DNA of 64,000 nucleotides from Paracoccaceae bacterium (GCA_016938875.1 JAFGTV010000038.1:157770-221769); one strand, 5' to 3'. Shown: positions 8,926 to 18,274, counted from the stretch's first letter. The notes: generated by a model not told the origin, from the sequence alone. Numbers and translations: made by a program.

Positions 8926-10225
8926 TCTGAGCTGCGACTTCGTGGGCATCAAATCGCCCAACCCGTTCTGGCTGGCCTCGGCCCCGCCCACCGACAAGGA
9001 ATACAACGTCCGCCGCGCGTTCGAGGCCGGCTGGGGCGGCGTGGTGTGGAAAACCCTGGGCGAGGACGGCCCGCCGGTCGTCAACGTCAACGGCCCGCGC
9101 TATGGCGCGATCTGGGGGGCGGACCGCCGCCTGCTGGGGCTGAACAACATCGAGCTGATCACCGACCGCCCGCTGGAGGTGAACCTGCGCGAGATCAAGT
9201 CGGTCAAGCGCGACTATCCCGACCGGGCCGTGGTGGTCTCGCTGATGGTCCCGTGCGAGGAGGAGGCGTGGAAAAAGATCCTGCCGTTGGTCGAGGAAAC
9301 CGGCGCCGACGGGATCGAGCTGAACTTTGGCTGCCCGCACGGGATGAGCGAGCGCGGCATGGGTGCCGCCGTCGGCCAGGTGCCCGAATATGTCGAAATG
9401 GTCACCCGCTGGTGCAAGCAGAATACCCGCATGCCGGTGATCGTGAAGCTGACGCCGAATATCACCGATATCCGCCTGTCCTCGCGCGCGGCGCATCGGG
9501 GCGGGGCGGATGCGGTCAGCCTGATCAACACGATCAACTCGATCACCTCGGTCGATCTGGACCTGATGGCGCCCGAACCCACGATCGACGGCAAGGGCAC
9601 ACATGGCGGATATTGCGGTCCGGCGGTGAAACCGATCGCGCTGAACATGGTGGCCGAGATCGCCCGCGACGCCCAGACCCGCGGGTTGCCGATTTCCGGC
9701 ATCGGCGGCGTGACGACGTGGAAGGACGCGGCCGAGTTCATGGCGCTGGGCGCGGGCAATGTGCAGGTCTGCACCGCGGTGATGACCTATGGCTTCAAGA
9801 TCGTCCAGGAGATGATCTCGGGGCTGAGCGCGTGGATGGATCAAAAGGGCCACGCGCAGCTGTCCGATTTCGTCGGCATGGCGGTGCCCAATGTCAGCGA
9901 CTGGCAGTATCTCAACCTCAACTACATCACCAAGGCCGAGATCGACCAGGACGCCTGTATCAAATGCGGCCGCTGCTATGCCGCCTGCGAGGATACCAGC
10001 CACCAGGCCATCGCCATGGGCGAGGATCGCAGCTTTACCGTCAAGGATGAGGAATGCGTCGCCTGTAACCTGTGTGTCGATGTCTGCCCGGTCGAGGGGT
10101 GCATCACCATGCGCCGCCTTGCGCCGGGCGAGGTGGACCCGCGCACCGGCAAGGTGGTTCCGGCCGAATATGGCAACTGGACCCAGCATCCCAACAACCC
10201 GGGAAAGACCTGCGCGGCGGAATGA
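8918..10225 (+). CDS. preA: Dihydropyrimidine dehydrogenase, catalytic subunit PreA/PydA
   Basis: FMN TIM-barrel enzyme that reduces uracil/thymine to dihydropyrimidines. 435 residues: a dihydroorotate-dehydrogenase-like barrel (1-about 330) with ELNFGCPHGMSERGMGAA, where the Cys is the usual active-site acid. A two-[4Fe-4S] ferredoxin domain follows: CIKCGRCYAAC at about 348-358 and CVACNLCVDVCP at about 382-393. Subunit order and the 8-nt overlap with pydX match the known bacterial two-subunit form. First step of the reductive pathway encoded up to 15.7 kb. Confidence 0.95.
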   Translation: MADLSCDFVGIKSPNPFWLASAPPTDKEYNVRRAFEAGWGGVVWKTLGEDGPPVVNVNGPRYGAIWGADRRLLGLNNIELITDRPLEVNLREIKSVKRDYPDRAVVVSLMVPCEEEAWKKILPLVEETGADGIELNFGCPHGMSERGMGAAVGQVPEYVEMVTRWCKQNTRMPVIVKLTPNITDIRLSSRAAHRGGADAVSLINTINSITSVDLDLMAPEPTIDGKGTHGGYCGPAVKPIALNMVAEIARDAQTRGLPISGIGGVTTWKDAAEFMALGAGNVQVCTAVMTYGFKIVQEMISGLSAWMDQKGHAQLSDFVGMAVPNVSDWQYLNLNYITKAEIDQDACIKCGRCYAACEDTSHQAIAMGEDRSFTVKDEECVACNLCVDVCPVEGCITMRRLAPGEVDPRTGKVVPAEYGNWTQHPNNPGKTCAAE

Positions 10226-10229
10226 GCGG

Positions 10230-10553
10230 CTAAAGCTCGATATCCAACCGCCGGATCACCGGCTCGGGGTCGGCGCGCCACAGATTGGCCGCGTCGGCCC
10301 TTTGTCGTTCCTGCACGGCCTCCAGCGGGGTGGTGTCGAAACTGGGCGGCGGGCCGGTGGGCCGGTCAGGATCGGGGGCGGGAAACTCTGCCCGCGGCGG
10401 GGTCTGGCCGCGACGGCCGGTTTCACTGCGCGGGGCGGTGGCACCGTCATCGGCGGGCACCGGCGTGACACGGGTGCGCGTGGATGTCTGGGCCAGGGTG
10501 GTAAGCGCGCCATCGCTGACACCCACCACCGGAAACGGGCCGAATATCTGCAT
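10230..10553 (-). CDS. Conserved hypothetical protein
   Basis: A 107-residue protein starting MQIFGPFPVVGVSDG. The middle is Pro/Thr/Arg-rich and likely disordered (about 30-80). The end is a more ordered segment, FDTTPLEAVQERQRADAANLWRADPEPVIRRLDIEL. No signal peptide or membrane helix. I do not recognise a domain. It is convergent with preA with a 4-nt gap and lies downstream of the rutR-like gene on the same strand. Its placement inside the pyrimidine block may be incidental. Confidence 0.55.
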   Translation of the reverse strand: MQIFGPFPVVGVSDGALTTLAQTSTRTRVTPVPADDGATAPRSETGRRGQTPPRAEFPAPDPDRPTGPPPSFDTTPLEAVQERQRADAANLWRADPEPVIRRLDIEL

Positions 10554-10667
10554 CTGTCCCAAGCTCCTGCTCAGGCCCCCACCTGTTCCCCAGTTTGCGC
10601 CCGATCCGCGATCAGGCAAGGGGGGCGGGCGGGGTTTCTGGGCGCAGGGTTAACCGGCCATTCCCGC

Positions 10668-11282
10668 TCAGGGCGTCAGCAGACGGGTGAACAGGCTGGT
10701 CAGATAGCGTTCCGCCTCGTCGAACGGGTCGTCTCGATCACGACCCAGAACCGCGCGCACCTGCACGTCGAAATCGGCATAATGCTGGGTCAGCGCCCAG
10801 ATCGAGAAAATCAGGTGATAGGGATCGACCGGGGCGATGCGCCCTGCCGCGCTCCAGCCCGCGATCAGGGCGGCCTTTTCATCGACAAGGGTTTTCAATT
10901 CCCCTTCCAGGGCGGGGCGGATGCGCGGCGCGCCTTGGATGATCTCATTGGCGAAGAGTCGGCTTTCGCGGGGAAAATCACGGCTCATCAATAGTTTGCG
11001 CCGCACATAGGCCAGGATTTCGTCAAGCGGCGCACCGTTGGCATCCAGCGCGCGCAGCGGGTCCAGCCAGGTATCCATCAACCCCGACAACAGGGCGACA
11101 TGGATCGCCTCCTTGGACGGAAAGTAGTAAAGCAGGTTGGGTTTCGACAGCCCTGCGGCCGTGGCGATCTGGTCCAGCGTCGCGCCGCGAAAGCCGTATT
11201 GCGAGAACACGCCAAGGGCCGCGTCCAGGATCGTCTCGCGGTTGCGGCGCTGGATTCGGGTGCGGGGGCGATCGTGGGTCAT
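10668..11282 (-). CDS. rutR: RutR-like TetR-family regulator of pyrimidine degradation
   Basis: 204 residues. The N-terminal TetR helix-turn-helix (about 13-60) reads ILDAALGVFSQYGFRGATLDQIATAAGLSKPNLLYYFPSKEAIH. The C-terminal ligand domain contains W..PL, ESRLFANEII.GAP and the HLIFSIWALTQHYADFDVQV block typical of RutR. In E. coli RutR represses rut genes and is released by uracil. Here it is divergent from the transaminase gene and flanked by pyd genes, and a RutR-box-like palindrome lies in the shared promoter. Confidence 0.88.
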   Translation of the reverse strand: MTHDRPRTRIQRRNRETILDAALGVFSQYGFRGATLDQIATAAGLSKPNLLYYFPSKEAIHVALLSGLMDTWLDPLRALDANGAPLDEILAYVRRKLLMSRDFPRESRLFANEIIQGAPRIRPALEGELKTLVDEKAALIAGWSAAGRIAPVDPYHLIFSIWALTQHYADFDVQVRAVLGRDRDDPFDEAERYLTSLFTRLLTP

Positions 11283-11449
11283 CGCGGCACCGGAGTTGGG
11301 GCGGGGTGGTTAATTTCACTTTCCATTTTGCGCATAAAAATCCATCATCCGCCTGCAAAACCGGCTTCTCAGTCAGGCGCGTGACGCGCAGGGCGGCCCT
11401 CGGCCAGGCGGTATTCCTTGACTGCCCTTAAGCCTCTGCTAGCGTCATC

Positions 11450-11465
11450 CTGACCGTTTGGTCAA
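11450..11465. promoter_or_regulatory. RutR box between rutR and the transaminase gene
   Basis: CTGACCGTTTGGTCAA contains the perfect inverted repeat TGACC-GTTT-GGTCA and fits the E. coli RutR consensus TTGACCA-NN-TGGTCAA at 14 of 16 positions, counting the two free N positions. It lies 56 nt before the transaminase start, the same distance as the pydX site to its gene. It probably controls both divergent genes. Confidence 0.75.
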
Positions 11466-11520
11466 ACATTTTACGCCGCCGCGACCGCGCATCGGGTGGC
11501 CTGACCTCAGGGGGTGCTCC

Positions 11521-12849
11521 ATGGCGCTTGATCGCAATCCTGTTCCCAACGACCTGTCGGCATTCTGGATGCCGTTCACCGCGAACCGCCAGTTCAAAAA
11601 GGCGCCGCGGATGTTCGTGGGCGCCAAGGACATGTATTACACGACCTCGGACGGGCGCCAGGTGCTGGACGGCACCGCGGGCCTGTGGTGCTGCAACGCG
11701 GGCCATTGCCGCCCCAAGATCACCGAGGCGATCCAGAAACAGGCCGCCGAGCTGGACTATGCCCCGGCCTTTCAGATGGGCCATCCCAAGGCGTTCGAAC
11801 TGGCCAGCGCGCTGCGCGACATGGCGCCCGAGGGGATGGATCACGTCTTTTTCACCAACTCCGGCTCTGAGTCGGTCGAGACCGCGCTGAAGATCGCCAT
11901 CGCCTATCACCGGGCGCGGGGAGAGGGCGCGCGCACCCGGCTGATCGGGCGCGAGCGGGGCTATCACGGGGTCAATTTCGGCGGCATCTCGGTGGGCGGC
12001 ATCGTCACCAACCGCAAGGTGTTCGGCTCCCTGCTGACCGGCGTCGATCACCTGCCGCACACCCACCTGCCCGAGCAGAACGCCTTTACCCGTGGCCAGC
12101 CCGAGCATGGCGCCCATCTGGCCGACGACCTGGAACGGATCGTGGCGCTGCATGGCGCGGAAACCATCGCCGCGGTGATCGTGGAGCCGATGGCCGGCTC
12201 CACCGGGGTGCTGCTGCCGCCCAAGGGCTATCTGGAACGACTGCGCGAGATTTGCACCAAGCACGGCATCCTCTTGATCTTTGACGAGGTGATCACCGGG
12301 TTCGGTCGTCTCGGGTCCGCCTTTGCGGCGGATCATTTCGGGGTGATGCCCGACATGATGACCACCGCCAAGGGGCTGACCAACGGGGTGATCCCGATGG
12401 GCGCGGTGCTGGCCACCGGGGCGATCCACGATGCCTTCATGAACGGGCCCGAGCATCTGATCGAGCTGTTCCACGGCTATACCTACTCGGGCAACCCGAT
12501 CGCCTCCGCCGCCGGTCTGGCCACGCTGGAGACCTACCGCGAAGAGGGCCTCTTCGAGAATGCCGCCGCCCTGGCCCCCTATTGGGAGGACGCGCTGCAT
12601 TCGCTCAAGGGGCTGCCCCATGTCATCGACATCCGCAACATGGGCCTGATCGGCGCGGTCGAGCTGAGCCCGATCGCGGGCGAGCCGACCAAGCGCGCCT
12701 TTACGGCCTTCCTGAACGCCTATGAAAAGGGGCTGTTGATCCGCACCACCGGCGACATCATCGCGATGAGCCCGCCGTTGATGATCGACAAGCCGCAGAT
12801 CGACGAGCTGTTCGGCAAGCTGACCGATGTGCTCAAGGCGCTGGACTGA
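11521..12849 (+). CDS. Omega-amino acid:pyruvate transaminase (class III, PLP)
   Basis: 442 residues of the class III aminotransferase fold. N-terminal FWMPFTANRQFK is the beta-alanine:pyruvate transaminase hallmark. Cofactor features are SGSESVETALKIA, HGVNFGG, the IFDEVITGFGRLG aspartate, and the PLP lysine in TTAKGLTNG. Family and neighbours point to transamination of beta-alanine (from uracil) and 3-aminoisobutyrate (from thymine) with pyruvate, giving malonate semialdehyde or methylmalonate semialdehyde. ATG at 11521 follows an AGGGGG site. A taurine or other omega-amine substrate is possible. Confidence 0.9.
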   Translation: MALDRNPVPNDLSAFWMPFTANRQFKKAPRMFVGAKDMYYTTSDGRQVLDGTAGLWCCNAGHCRPKITEAIQKQAAELDYAPAFQMGHPKAFELASALRDMAPEGMDHVFFTNSGSESVETALKIAIAYHRARGEGARTRLIGRERGYHGVNFGGISVGGIVTNRKVFGSLLTGVDHLPHTHLPEQNAFTRGQPEHGAHLADDLERIVALHGAETIAAVIVEPMAGSTGVLLPPKGYLERLREICTKHGILLIFDEVITGFGRLGSAFAADHFGVMPDMMTTAKGLTNGVIPMGAVLATGAIHDAFMNGPEHLIELFHGYTYSGNPIASAAGLATLETYREEGLFENAAALAPYWEDALHSLKGLPHVIDIRNMGLIGAVELSPIAGEPTKRAFTAFLNAYEKGLLIRTTGDIIAMSPPLMIDKPQIDELFGKLTDVLKALD

Positions 12850-12876
12850 ACCTAAACCCCAAAAGGGAGACGACCC

Positions 12877-14127
12877 ATGCCCGCCCCCGGCGAGAACCTG
12901 AAAATCAATGGCGAACGGCTGTGGGACAGCCTGATGGAAATGGCCAAGATCGGCCCGGGCGTGGCGGGCGGCAACAACCGCCAGACCCTGACCGATGCCG
13001 ATGCCCAGGGGCGCGCGCTGTTCCAGTCCTGGTGCGAGGCCGCCGGCTGCACCATGGGGCTGGACCAGATGGGCAACATGTTCGCCCAGCGTCCGGGCAC
13101 CGATCCCGACGCGCTGCCGGTCTATGTCGGCAGCCATCTCGACACCCAGCCCACGGGCGGCAAATACGACGGCGTCCTGGGTGTTCTGGGCGGGCTGGAG
13201 GTGATCCGCACGCTGAATGACATGGGGATCAAGACCAAGCATCCCATCGTGGTGACCAACTGGACCAACGAAGAGGGCACCCGCTTTGCCCCGGCGATGC
13301 TGGCCTCGGGGGTCTTTGCGGGGATGCACACCCAGGACTGGGCCTATGCGCGCGAGGATGCAGAGGGAAAGCGCTTTGGCGACGAGTTGGCGCGCATCGG
13401 CTGGAAGGGCGACGAAGAGGTTGGCGCGCGCAAGATGCACGCGTTCTTCGAGTTGCACATCGAACAGGGCCCGATCCTGGAGGCCGAGGGCAAGGATATC
13501 GGCGTCGTGACCCACGGCCAGGGTCTGCGCTGGATCCAGGTGACGATCACCGGCAAGGACAGCCACACAGGCTCGACCCCGATGCCGATGCGCAAGAACG
13601 CGGGCCTGGGCATGGCGCGGGTTCTGGAACTGGTCGATCAGATCGCCTGGTCGCACAAACCCCACGCGGTGGGCGCGGCGGGCCATATCGATGTCTATCC
13701 CAACTCGCGCAACGTGATCCCCGGCAAGGTGGTCTTTACCGTCGATTTCCGCTCGCCCGACCTGGCGGTGATCGAGGACATGGAGGCCCGGCTGAAATCC
13801 GGCGCGCAAGCGATCTGTGACGAGATGGGTCTGGGCGTGACCTTCGAGACGACCGGCGGGTTCGACCCGGTGGCCTTCGACGAGGGCTGTGTCGGCGCGG
13901 TGCGCACGGCCGCCGAGCGGTTGGGCTATTCGCACATGGACCTGATTTCCGGCGCCGGGCATGACGCGTGCTGGATCAACCGCATGGCGCCCACCGCGAT
14001 GGTGATGTGCCCCTGCGTGGACGGGCTGAGCCACAACGAGGCCGAGGAGATCAGCCCCGAATGGGCGGCGGCCGGGGCGAACGTGCTGTTCCACGCGGTG
14101 GTGGAGACGGCGGAGATCGTGGAGTAA
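12877..14127 (+). CDS. Zn-dependent amidohydrolase, beta-ureidopropionase/carbamoylase (M20 family)
   Basis: 416 residues of the M20 hydantoinase/carbamoylase group. Metal ligands appear in GSHLDTQPTGGKYDGVLGVL, TNEEGTRFAPAMLASG and FFELHIEQGPILE. GKDSHTGSTPM and GAGHDACWINRMAPTAMVMCPCVDGLSHNEAEE complete the site. It hydrolyses N-carbamoyl-beta-alanine to beta-alanine, CO2 and ammonia, the third step of the pathway. It sits 27 nt after the transaminase and before the dihydropyrimidinase. Allantoate amidohydrolase activity cannot be excluded by sequence alone; context favours the pyrimidine role. Confidence 0.92.
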   Translation: MPAPGENLKINGERLWDSLMEMAKIGPGVAGGNNRQTLTDADAQGRALFQSWCEAAGCTMGLDQMGNMFAQRPGTDPDALPVYVGSHLDTQPTGGKYDGVLGVLGGLEVIRTLNDMGIKTKHPIVVTNWTNEEGTRFAPAMLASGVFAGMHTQDWAYAREDAEGKRFGDELARIGWKGDEEVGARKMHAFFELHIEQGPILEAEGKDIGVVTHGQGLRWIQVTITGKDSHTGSTPMPMRKNAGLGMARVLELVDQIAWSHKPHAVGAAGHIDVYPNSRNVIPGKVVFTVDFRSPDLAVIEDMEARLKSGAQAICDEMGLGVTFETTGGFDPVAFDEGCVGAVRTAAERLGYSHMDLISGAGHDACWINRMAPTAMVMCPCVDGLSHNEAEEISPEWAAAGANVLFHAVVETAEIVE

Positions 14128-14164
14128 GTGCGGGGCGCCGGGGGGCCAGCCCCCCGGACCCCCC

Positions 14165-14187
14165 GGGATATTTGCGACCAGAAGAAG
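14165..14187 (+). repeat. Dispersed intergenic element GGGATATTT-N4-CCAGAAGAAG, copy 1
   Basis: GGGATATTT and CCAGAAGAAG are separated by four bases. The same 19 fixed bases and spacing recur on the opposite strand at 63966-63988. A G-rich/C-rich hairpin (about 14139-14167) precedes it. It lies 38 nt before the dihydropyrimidinase gene. Confidence 0.7.
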
Positions 14188-14225
14188 ACAAGGGGCCTGT
14201 CCAGGGCCCGACAGGGAGACATGCC

Positions 14226-15680
14226 ATGACCACGCTCATCAAGAACGGAACCATCGTCACCGCGGATCTGACCTACAAGGCGGATGTGTTGATCGAGGGC
14301 GGCAAGATCGTCGAGATCGGGCCGGACCTGAACGGCGACGAGGTGCTGGACGCCACGGGCTGTTACGTGATGCCGGGCGGGATCGACCCGCATACGCATC
14401 TTGAGATGCCCTTCATGGGCACCTATTCCAGCGATGATTTCGAGAGCGGCACGCGCGCGGCCCTGGCCGGCGGGACCACGATGGTGGTCGATTTCGCGCT
14501 GCCCAGCCCGGGGCAGGGGCTGCTCGATGCGTTGCAGATGTGGGACAACAAATCGACCCGCGCGCATTGCGATTACAGTTTTCACATGGCGATCACCTGG
14601 TGGAGCGAACAGGTGTTCAACGAGATGGAGACGGTCGTCAAGGAGCGCGGCATCAACACCTTCAAGCATTTCATGGCCTACAAGGGCGCCTTGATGGTCA
14701 ATGATGACGAGCTGTACGCCAGTTTCAGCCGCTGTGCGGAGCTGGGCGCGATCCCGTTGGTGCATGCCGAGAATGGCGACGTGGTGGCCGAGTTGTCGGC
14801 CAAGCTGTTGGCGGCGGGCAATACCGGCCCCGAGGCACACGCCTATTCCCGTCCGCCCCAGGTCGAGGGCGAGGCGACGAACCGCGCGATCATGATCGCC
14901 GACATGGCCGGTGTGCCGCTTTATGTCGTGCATACCAGCTGTGAGGAAAGCCACGAGGCGATCCGGCGGGCGCGCATGGCGGGCAAACGGGTTTGGGGCG
15001 AGCCGCTGATCCAGCATCTGACCCTGGACGAGAGCGAGTATTTCAACCCCGACTGGGACCATGCCGCACGCCGGGTGATGAGCCCGCCGTTCCGCAACAA
15101 ACAGCACCAGGACAGCCTGTGGGCCGGGTTGCAATCGGGCAGCCTGTCGGTGGTGGCGACCGATCACTGTGCCTTCAGCACCGATCAGAAACGCTATGGC
15201 GTGGGCGATTTCACCAAGATCCCCAATGGCACCGGCGGGCTGGAGGATCGGATGCCGATGCTGTGGACCCATGGCGTGGGCACCGGGCGGCTGACGCCCA
15301 ACGAGTTCGTCGCCGTCACCTCGACCAACATCGCCAAGATCCTGAACATCTATCCCAGCAAGGGCGCGGTCCTGGTGGGGGCCGATGCCGACCTGGTCGT
15401 GTGGGATCCCGAGAAGGAAAAGACGATCTCGGCCGCGACGCAGCAATCTGCCATTGATTACAACGTGTTCGAGGGCAAGAGGGTCAAGGGTCTGCCGCGC
15501 TATACCCTGACGCGCGGCCATGTGGCCGTTGCCGATGGCGAGATGCGCAGTAAAGAGGGGCATGGCAAGTTCGTCAAACGCGCCCCCGATGGCGCGGTGA
15601 ACAAGGCGTTGTCGAGCTGGAAAGAGCTGACCGCGCCGCGCCCGGTGACGCGCAGCGGCATCCCCGCCAGCGGCGTCTGA
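14226..15680 (+). CDS. hydA: Dihydropyrimidinase (D-hydantoinase)
   Basis: Binuclear-metal amidohydrolase that opens dihydrouracil/dihydrothymine, the second pathway step. 484 residues. Metal ligands are visible in GGIDPHTHLEMPFMG (HxH), the carbamylated lysine in FKHFMAYKGAL, His in LVHAENGD and YVVHTSCEE, and Asp in VVATDHCAF. The substrate-contact stretch MSPPFRNKQHQDSLW is also seen. ATG at 14226 is chosen over ATG at 14221, which is followed at once by a stop. An ABC importer follows after 64 nt. Confidence 0.96.
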   Translation: MTTLIKNGTIVTADLTYKADVLIEGGKIVEIGPDLNGDEVLDATGCYVMPGGIDPHTHLEMPFMGTYSSDDFESGTRAALAGGTTMVVDFALPSPGQGLLDALQMWDNKSTRAHCDYSFHMAITWWSEQVFNEMETVVKERGINTFKHFMAYKGALMVNDDELYASFSRCAELGAIPLVHAENGDVVAELSAKLLAAGNTGPEAHAYSRPPQVEGEATNRAIMIADMAGVPLYVVHTSCEESHEAIRRARMAGKRVWGEPLIQHLTLDESEYFNPDWDHAARRVMSPPFRNKQHQDSLWAGLQSGSLSVVATDHCAFSTDQKRYGVGDFTKIPNGTGGLEDRMPMLWTHGVGTGRLTPNEFVAVTSTNIAKILNIYPSKGAVLVGADADLVVWDPEKEKTISAATQQSAIDYNVFEGKRVKGLPRYTLTRGHVAVADGEMRSKEGHGKFVKRAPDGAVNKALSSWKELTAPRPVTRSGIPASGV

Positions 15681-15744
15681 GACAACAAAGAGCACGACCC
15701 GCCGCGTGCCCCCCGGGGGCGCGCGTGCCAGGAAGGGAGCGAAT

Positions 15745-16527
15745 GTGAAGACCCCGGTAATCAAGGCAGATCATCTGGATCTGGTGTTTCAGACCAATGA
15801 CGGCCCCGTTCAGGCGCTGAGCGATGTGTCGCTTGACGTGGAAAAGGGCGATTTCGTCAGCTTCATCGGCCCATCGGGCTGTGGCAAGACCACCTTTCTG
15901 CGTTGCGTGGCGGCGTTGGAACATCCCACGGGGGGCACGTTGCGGGTCAATGGCATGACCCCGGACATGGCCCGGCAGGAACGCTCTTACGGTTATGTGT
16001 TCCAGGCGGCGGGGCTGTATCCCTGGCGCACGATTGCGCGCAATATCCGGTTGCCGCTGGAGATCATGGGGTTTTCCAAGGCTGAACAGGAGACCCGCGT
16101 GCAAAAGGTGTTGGAGCTGGTCGACCTGGCGGGGTTCGGCAACAAGTATCCCTGGCAGTTGTCGGGCGGCATGCAGCAGCGCGCCAGCATCGCGCGCGCG
16201 TTGGCCTTCGATGCTGATATCCTGTTGATGGACGAACCCTTTGGCGCGCTGGACGAGATCGTGCGCGATCACCTGAACGAGCAGCTCTTGGAACTGTGGG
16301 CGCGCACCCAAAAGACCTGTCTGTTCGTGACCCATTCGATCCCCGAGGCGGTGTATCTGTCCACCAAGATCGTGGTGATGAGCCCCCGGCCGGGCCGCAT
16401 CACCGACGTGATCGACAACACCCTGCCGCGCGCGCGTCCGCTGGACATCCGCGACACGCCGGAATTTCTGGAAATCGCCCATCGCGTGCGCGAAGGGCTG
16501 CGGGCGGGGCATGCCTATGATGACTAG
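15745..16527 (+). CDS. ABC transporter ATP-binding protein (nitrate/taurine/pyrimidine-precursor type)
   Basis: 260 residues: Walker A GPSGCGKTT near residue 41, Q-loop in YVFQAAGLYPW, signature LSGGMQQRASIARALA, Walker B ILLMDEPFGALD and a switch His in VTHSIPEA. This subtype serves NMT1-like importers. The start is GTG at 15745 behind GGAAGGGAG. The 3' end overlaps the first permease gene. It most likely powers uptake of a pyrimidine-like compound feeding the adjacent pathway, inferred from context. Confidence 0.9.
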   Translation: MKTPVIKADHLDLVFQTNDGPVQALSDVSLDVEKGDFVSFIGPSGCGKTTFLRCVAALEHPTGGTLRVNGMTPDMARQERSYGYVFQAAGLYPWRTIARNIRLPLEIMGFSKAEQETRVQKVLELVDLAGFGNKYPWQLSGGMQQRASIARALAFDADILLMDEPFGALDEIVRDHLNEQLLELWARTQKTCLFVTHSIPEAVYLSTKIVVMSPRPGRITDVIDNTLPRARPLDIRDTPEFLEIAHRVREGLRAGHAYDD

Positions 16528-17398
16528 GTCCGTGTTGCCGATCCTGACCGTGGTCATGGCGATTGTGGCGCTGTGGTATGGCGGCGCGGTGCTGATGAAC
16601 AAGCGTTGGACGATGGACCAGGCCGCGCGCGCAGGGGTCGAGTTGAGCTTGGCCGAGGTCGTCGCCGACACCCTGTCCCAGGACCGCCCCAAGCTGCCCG
16701 CGCCGCACCAGGTGATCACCGAGCTGTGGAATACCACCGGCGCCAAGGTGCTGGAGGGGCGCGCGTTTTCCAAGCGCAGCCTGATCTTTCACGGCTGGAT
16801 CACGCTCAGCGCGACGCTGCTGGGGTTTGCCATCGGGACCGGGCTGGGCATCGCGCTGGCGGTGGGGATCGTGCATAACCGCGCCATGGACATGAGCGTG
16901 ATGCCCTGGGCCATCGCGTCCCAGACCATCCCGATCCTGGCGATCGCGCCGATGATCATCGTTGTGCTGAATTCGATCGGGGTGCAGGGGCTGCTGCCCA
17001 AGGCGATCATTTCCGCCTATCTGTCGTTCTTTCCGGTGGTCGTGGGCATGGTCAAGGGGCTGCGCAGCCCCGATGCGATGCAGTTGGATCTGATGCGCAC
17101 CTATTCGGCCAGCGGGACGCAGGTGTTCTCGATGCTGCGGTTGCCCTCGTCGATGCCGTATCTGTTCACCTCGCTCAAGGTGGGGATGGCGGCCAGCCTG
17201 GTCGGCGCCATCGTGGGCGAGTTGCCCACCGGCGCGATCCGGGGTCTGGGCGCGCGCCTGCTGGCGGGCAGCTATTATGGCCAGACCGTCCAGATCTGGA
17301 GCGCGCTTTTCGCCGCCGCGATCCTGGCCGCGACCCTGGTCGGGCTGATCGGGCTGATCCAGCGGATCACGCTGAAACGCATGGGGATGGCACGATGA
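16511..17398 (+). CDS. ABC transporter permease
   Basis: 295 residues, about seven hydrophobic segments. The first is an N-terminal anchor, followed by a roughly 80-residue soluble insertion. The BPD_transp_1 coupling loop lies near RTYSASGTQVFSMLRLPSSMPYLFTSL. It overlaps the ATPase gene by 17 nt; starts at 16511, 16517 and 16520 are all possible. It overlaps the second permease by 4 nt. Together the two form the membrane channel of the importer. Confidence 0.88.
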   Translation: MPMMTRSVLPILTVVMAIVALWYGGAVLMNKRWTMDQAARAGVELSLAEVVADTLSQDRPKLPAPHQVITELWNTTGAKVLEGRAFSKRSLIFHGWITLSATLLGFAIGTGLGIALAVGIVHNRAMDMSVMPWAIASQTIPILAIAPMIIVVLNSIGVQGLLPKAIISAYLSFFPVVVGMVKGLRSPDAMQLDLMRTYSASGTQVFSMLRLPSSMPYLFTSLKVGMAASLVGAIVGELPTGAIRGLGARLLAGSYYGQTVQIWSALFAAAILAATLVGLIGLIQRITLKRMGMAR

Positions 17399-18240
17399 TC
17401 TGGGTCATCTTTGCACTGGCGTTCTGGGCCGGGGGACTGGCGCTGAACCTGTGGCTGTCCAATTGCCCCTGGCGCGGCACGCTGGCGGTGCGCCTGGCGG
17501 TGCCGGCGATCTTTGGCCTGACCATCCTGGTATTGTGGGAGGGGCTGACGCGCGGCCTGGGCGTGCCCCCGGTCATCCTGCCGCCGCCCTCGGCCATCGG
17601 GGTGCGGATCGCGGCCAGCCTGCCCATACTGTGGGGGGATTTCGTGCAGACCTTCGTCAAGGGGGCGCTGACCGGCTATGTGATGGGCTGCGGCGCGGCG
17701 GTGCTGACGGCGATCGTGATCGACCGCTCGACGTTTCTGCAACGCGGGTTATTGCCGGTGGGCAATTTCATCGCCGCGCTGCCGATCATCGGTACCGCAC
17801 CGATCCTGGTGATGTGGTTCGGGTTCGACTGGCAGTCCAAGGCCGCGGTCGTCGTCGCCATGGTGTTCTTTCCGGTCCTGATCAACACGGTCCAGGGGCT
17901 GGCCGCGGCCAGTGCCATGCAAAAGGATCTGATGCGGACCTATTCGGCCAGCTACGGCCAGACCCTGGCCAAGCTGCGCCTGCCCGCGGCGATGCCGTTC
18001 ATCTTCAACGGGCTTAAAATTTCGACAACCCTTGCGTTGATCGGGGCGATCGTGGCTGAATTTTTCGGCAGTCCCATCCGTGGCATGGGGTTTCGTATTT
18101 CGACCGAGGTCGGGCGGCTGTCGCTTGATATGGTCTGGGCGGAAATCGCCGTGGCGGCCCTGGCCGGTTCGGCGTTTTACGGTCTCGTCGCGGCGGTGGA
18201 GAGAGGGGTCACCTTCTGGCACCCATCGCAACGGGGCTGA
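17395..18240 (+). CDS. ABC transporter permease
   Basis: 281 residues, six or seven membrane segments, with the EAA-type loop in RTYSASYGQTLAKLRLPAAMPFIFNGLKIS. The core is closely similar to the preceding permease (shared RTYSAS...LRLP..MP), so the pair probably arose by duplication and forms a heterodimer. The start overlaps the previous stop by 4 nt. Confidence 0.9.
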   Translation: MIWVIFALAFWAGGLALNLWLSNCPWRGTLAVRLAVPAIFGLTILVLWEGLTRGLGVPPVILPPPSAIGVRIAASLPILWGDFVQTFVKGALTGYVMGCGAAVLTAIVIDRSTFLQRGLLPVGNFIAALPIIGTAPILVMWFGFDWQSKAAVVVAMVFFPVLINTVQGLAAASAMQKDLMRTYSASYGQTLAKLRLPAAMPFIFNGLKISTTLALIGAIVAEFFGSPIRGMGFRISTEVGRLSLDMVWAEIAVAALAGSAFYGLVAAVERGVTFWHPSQRG

Positions 18241-18274
18241 ACGACAAAAGGCAAATGCCATAACGGAGGTAAAG

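Noticed and set aside
11428-14094. An 888-codon open frame on the minus strand opposite the transaminase and carbamoylase genes
   Set aside because: It is rich in His, Gly, Arg and Gln, has no domain and is fully antisense to two well-supported enzymes; long antisense frames are expected at this GC content.
14139-14167. Independent terminator ahead of the dihydropyrimidinase
   Set aside because: The G6/C6 hairpin lacks a T tract and belongs to the dispersed intergenic element.
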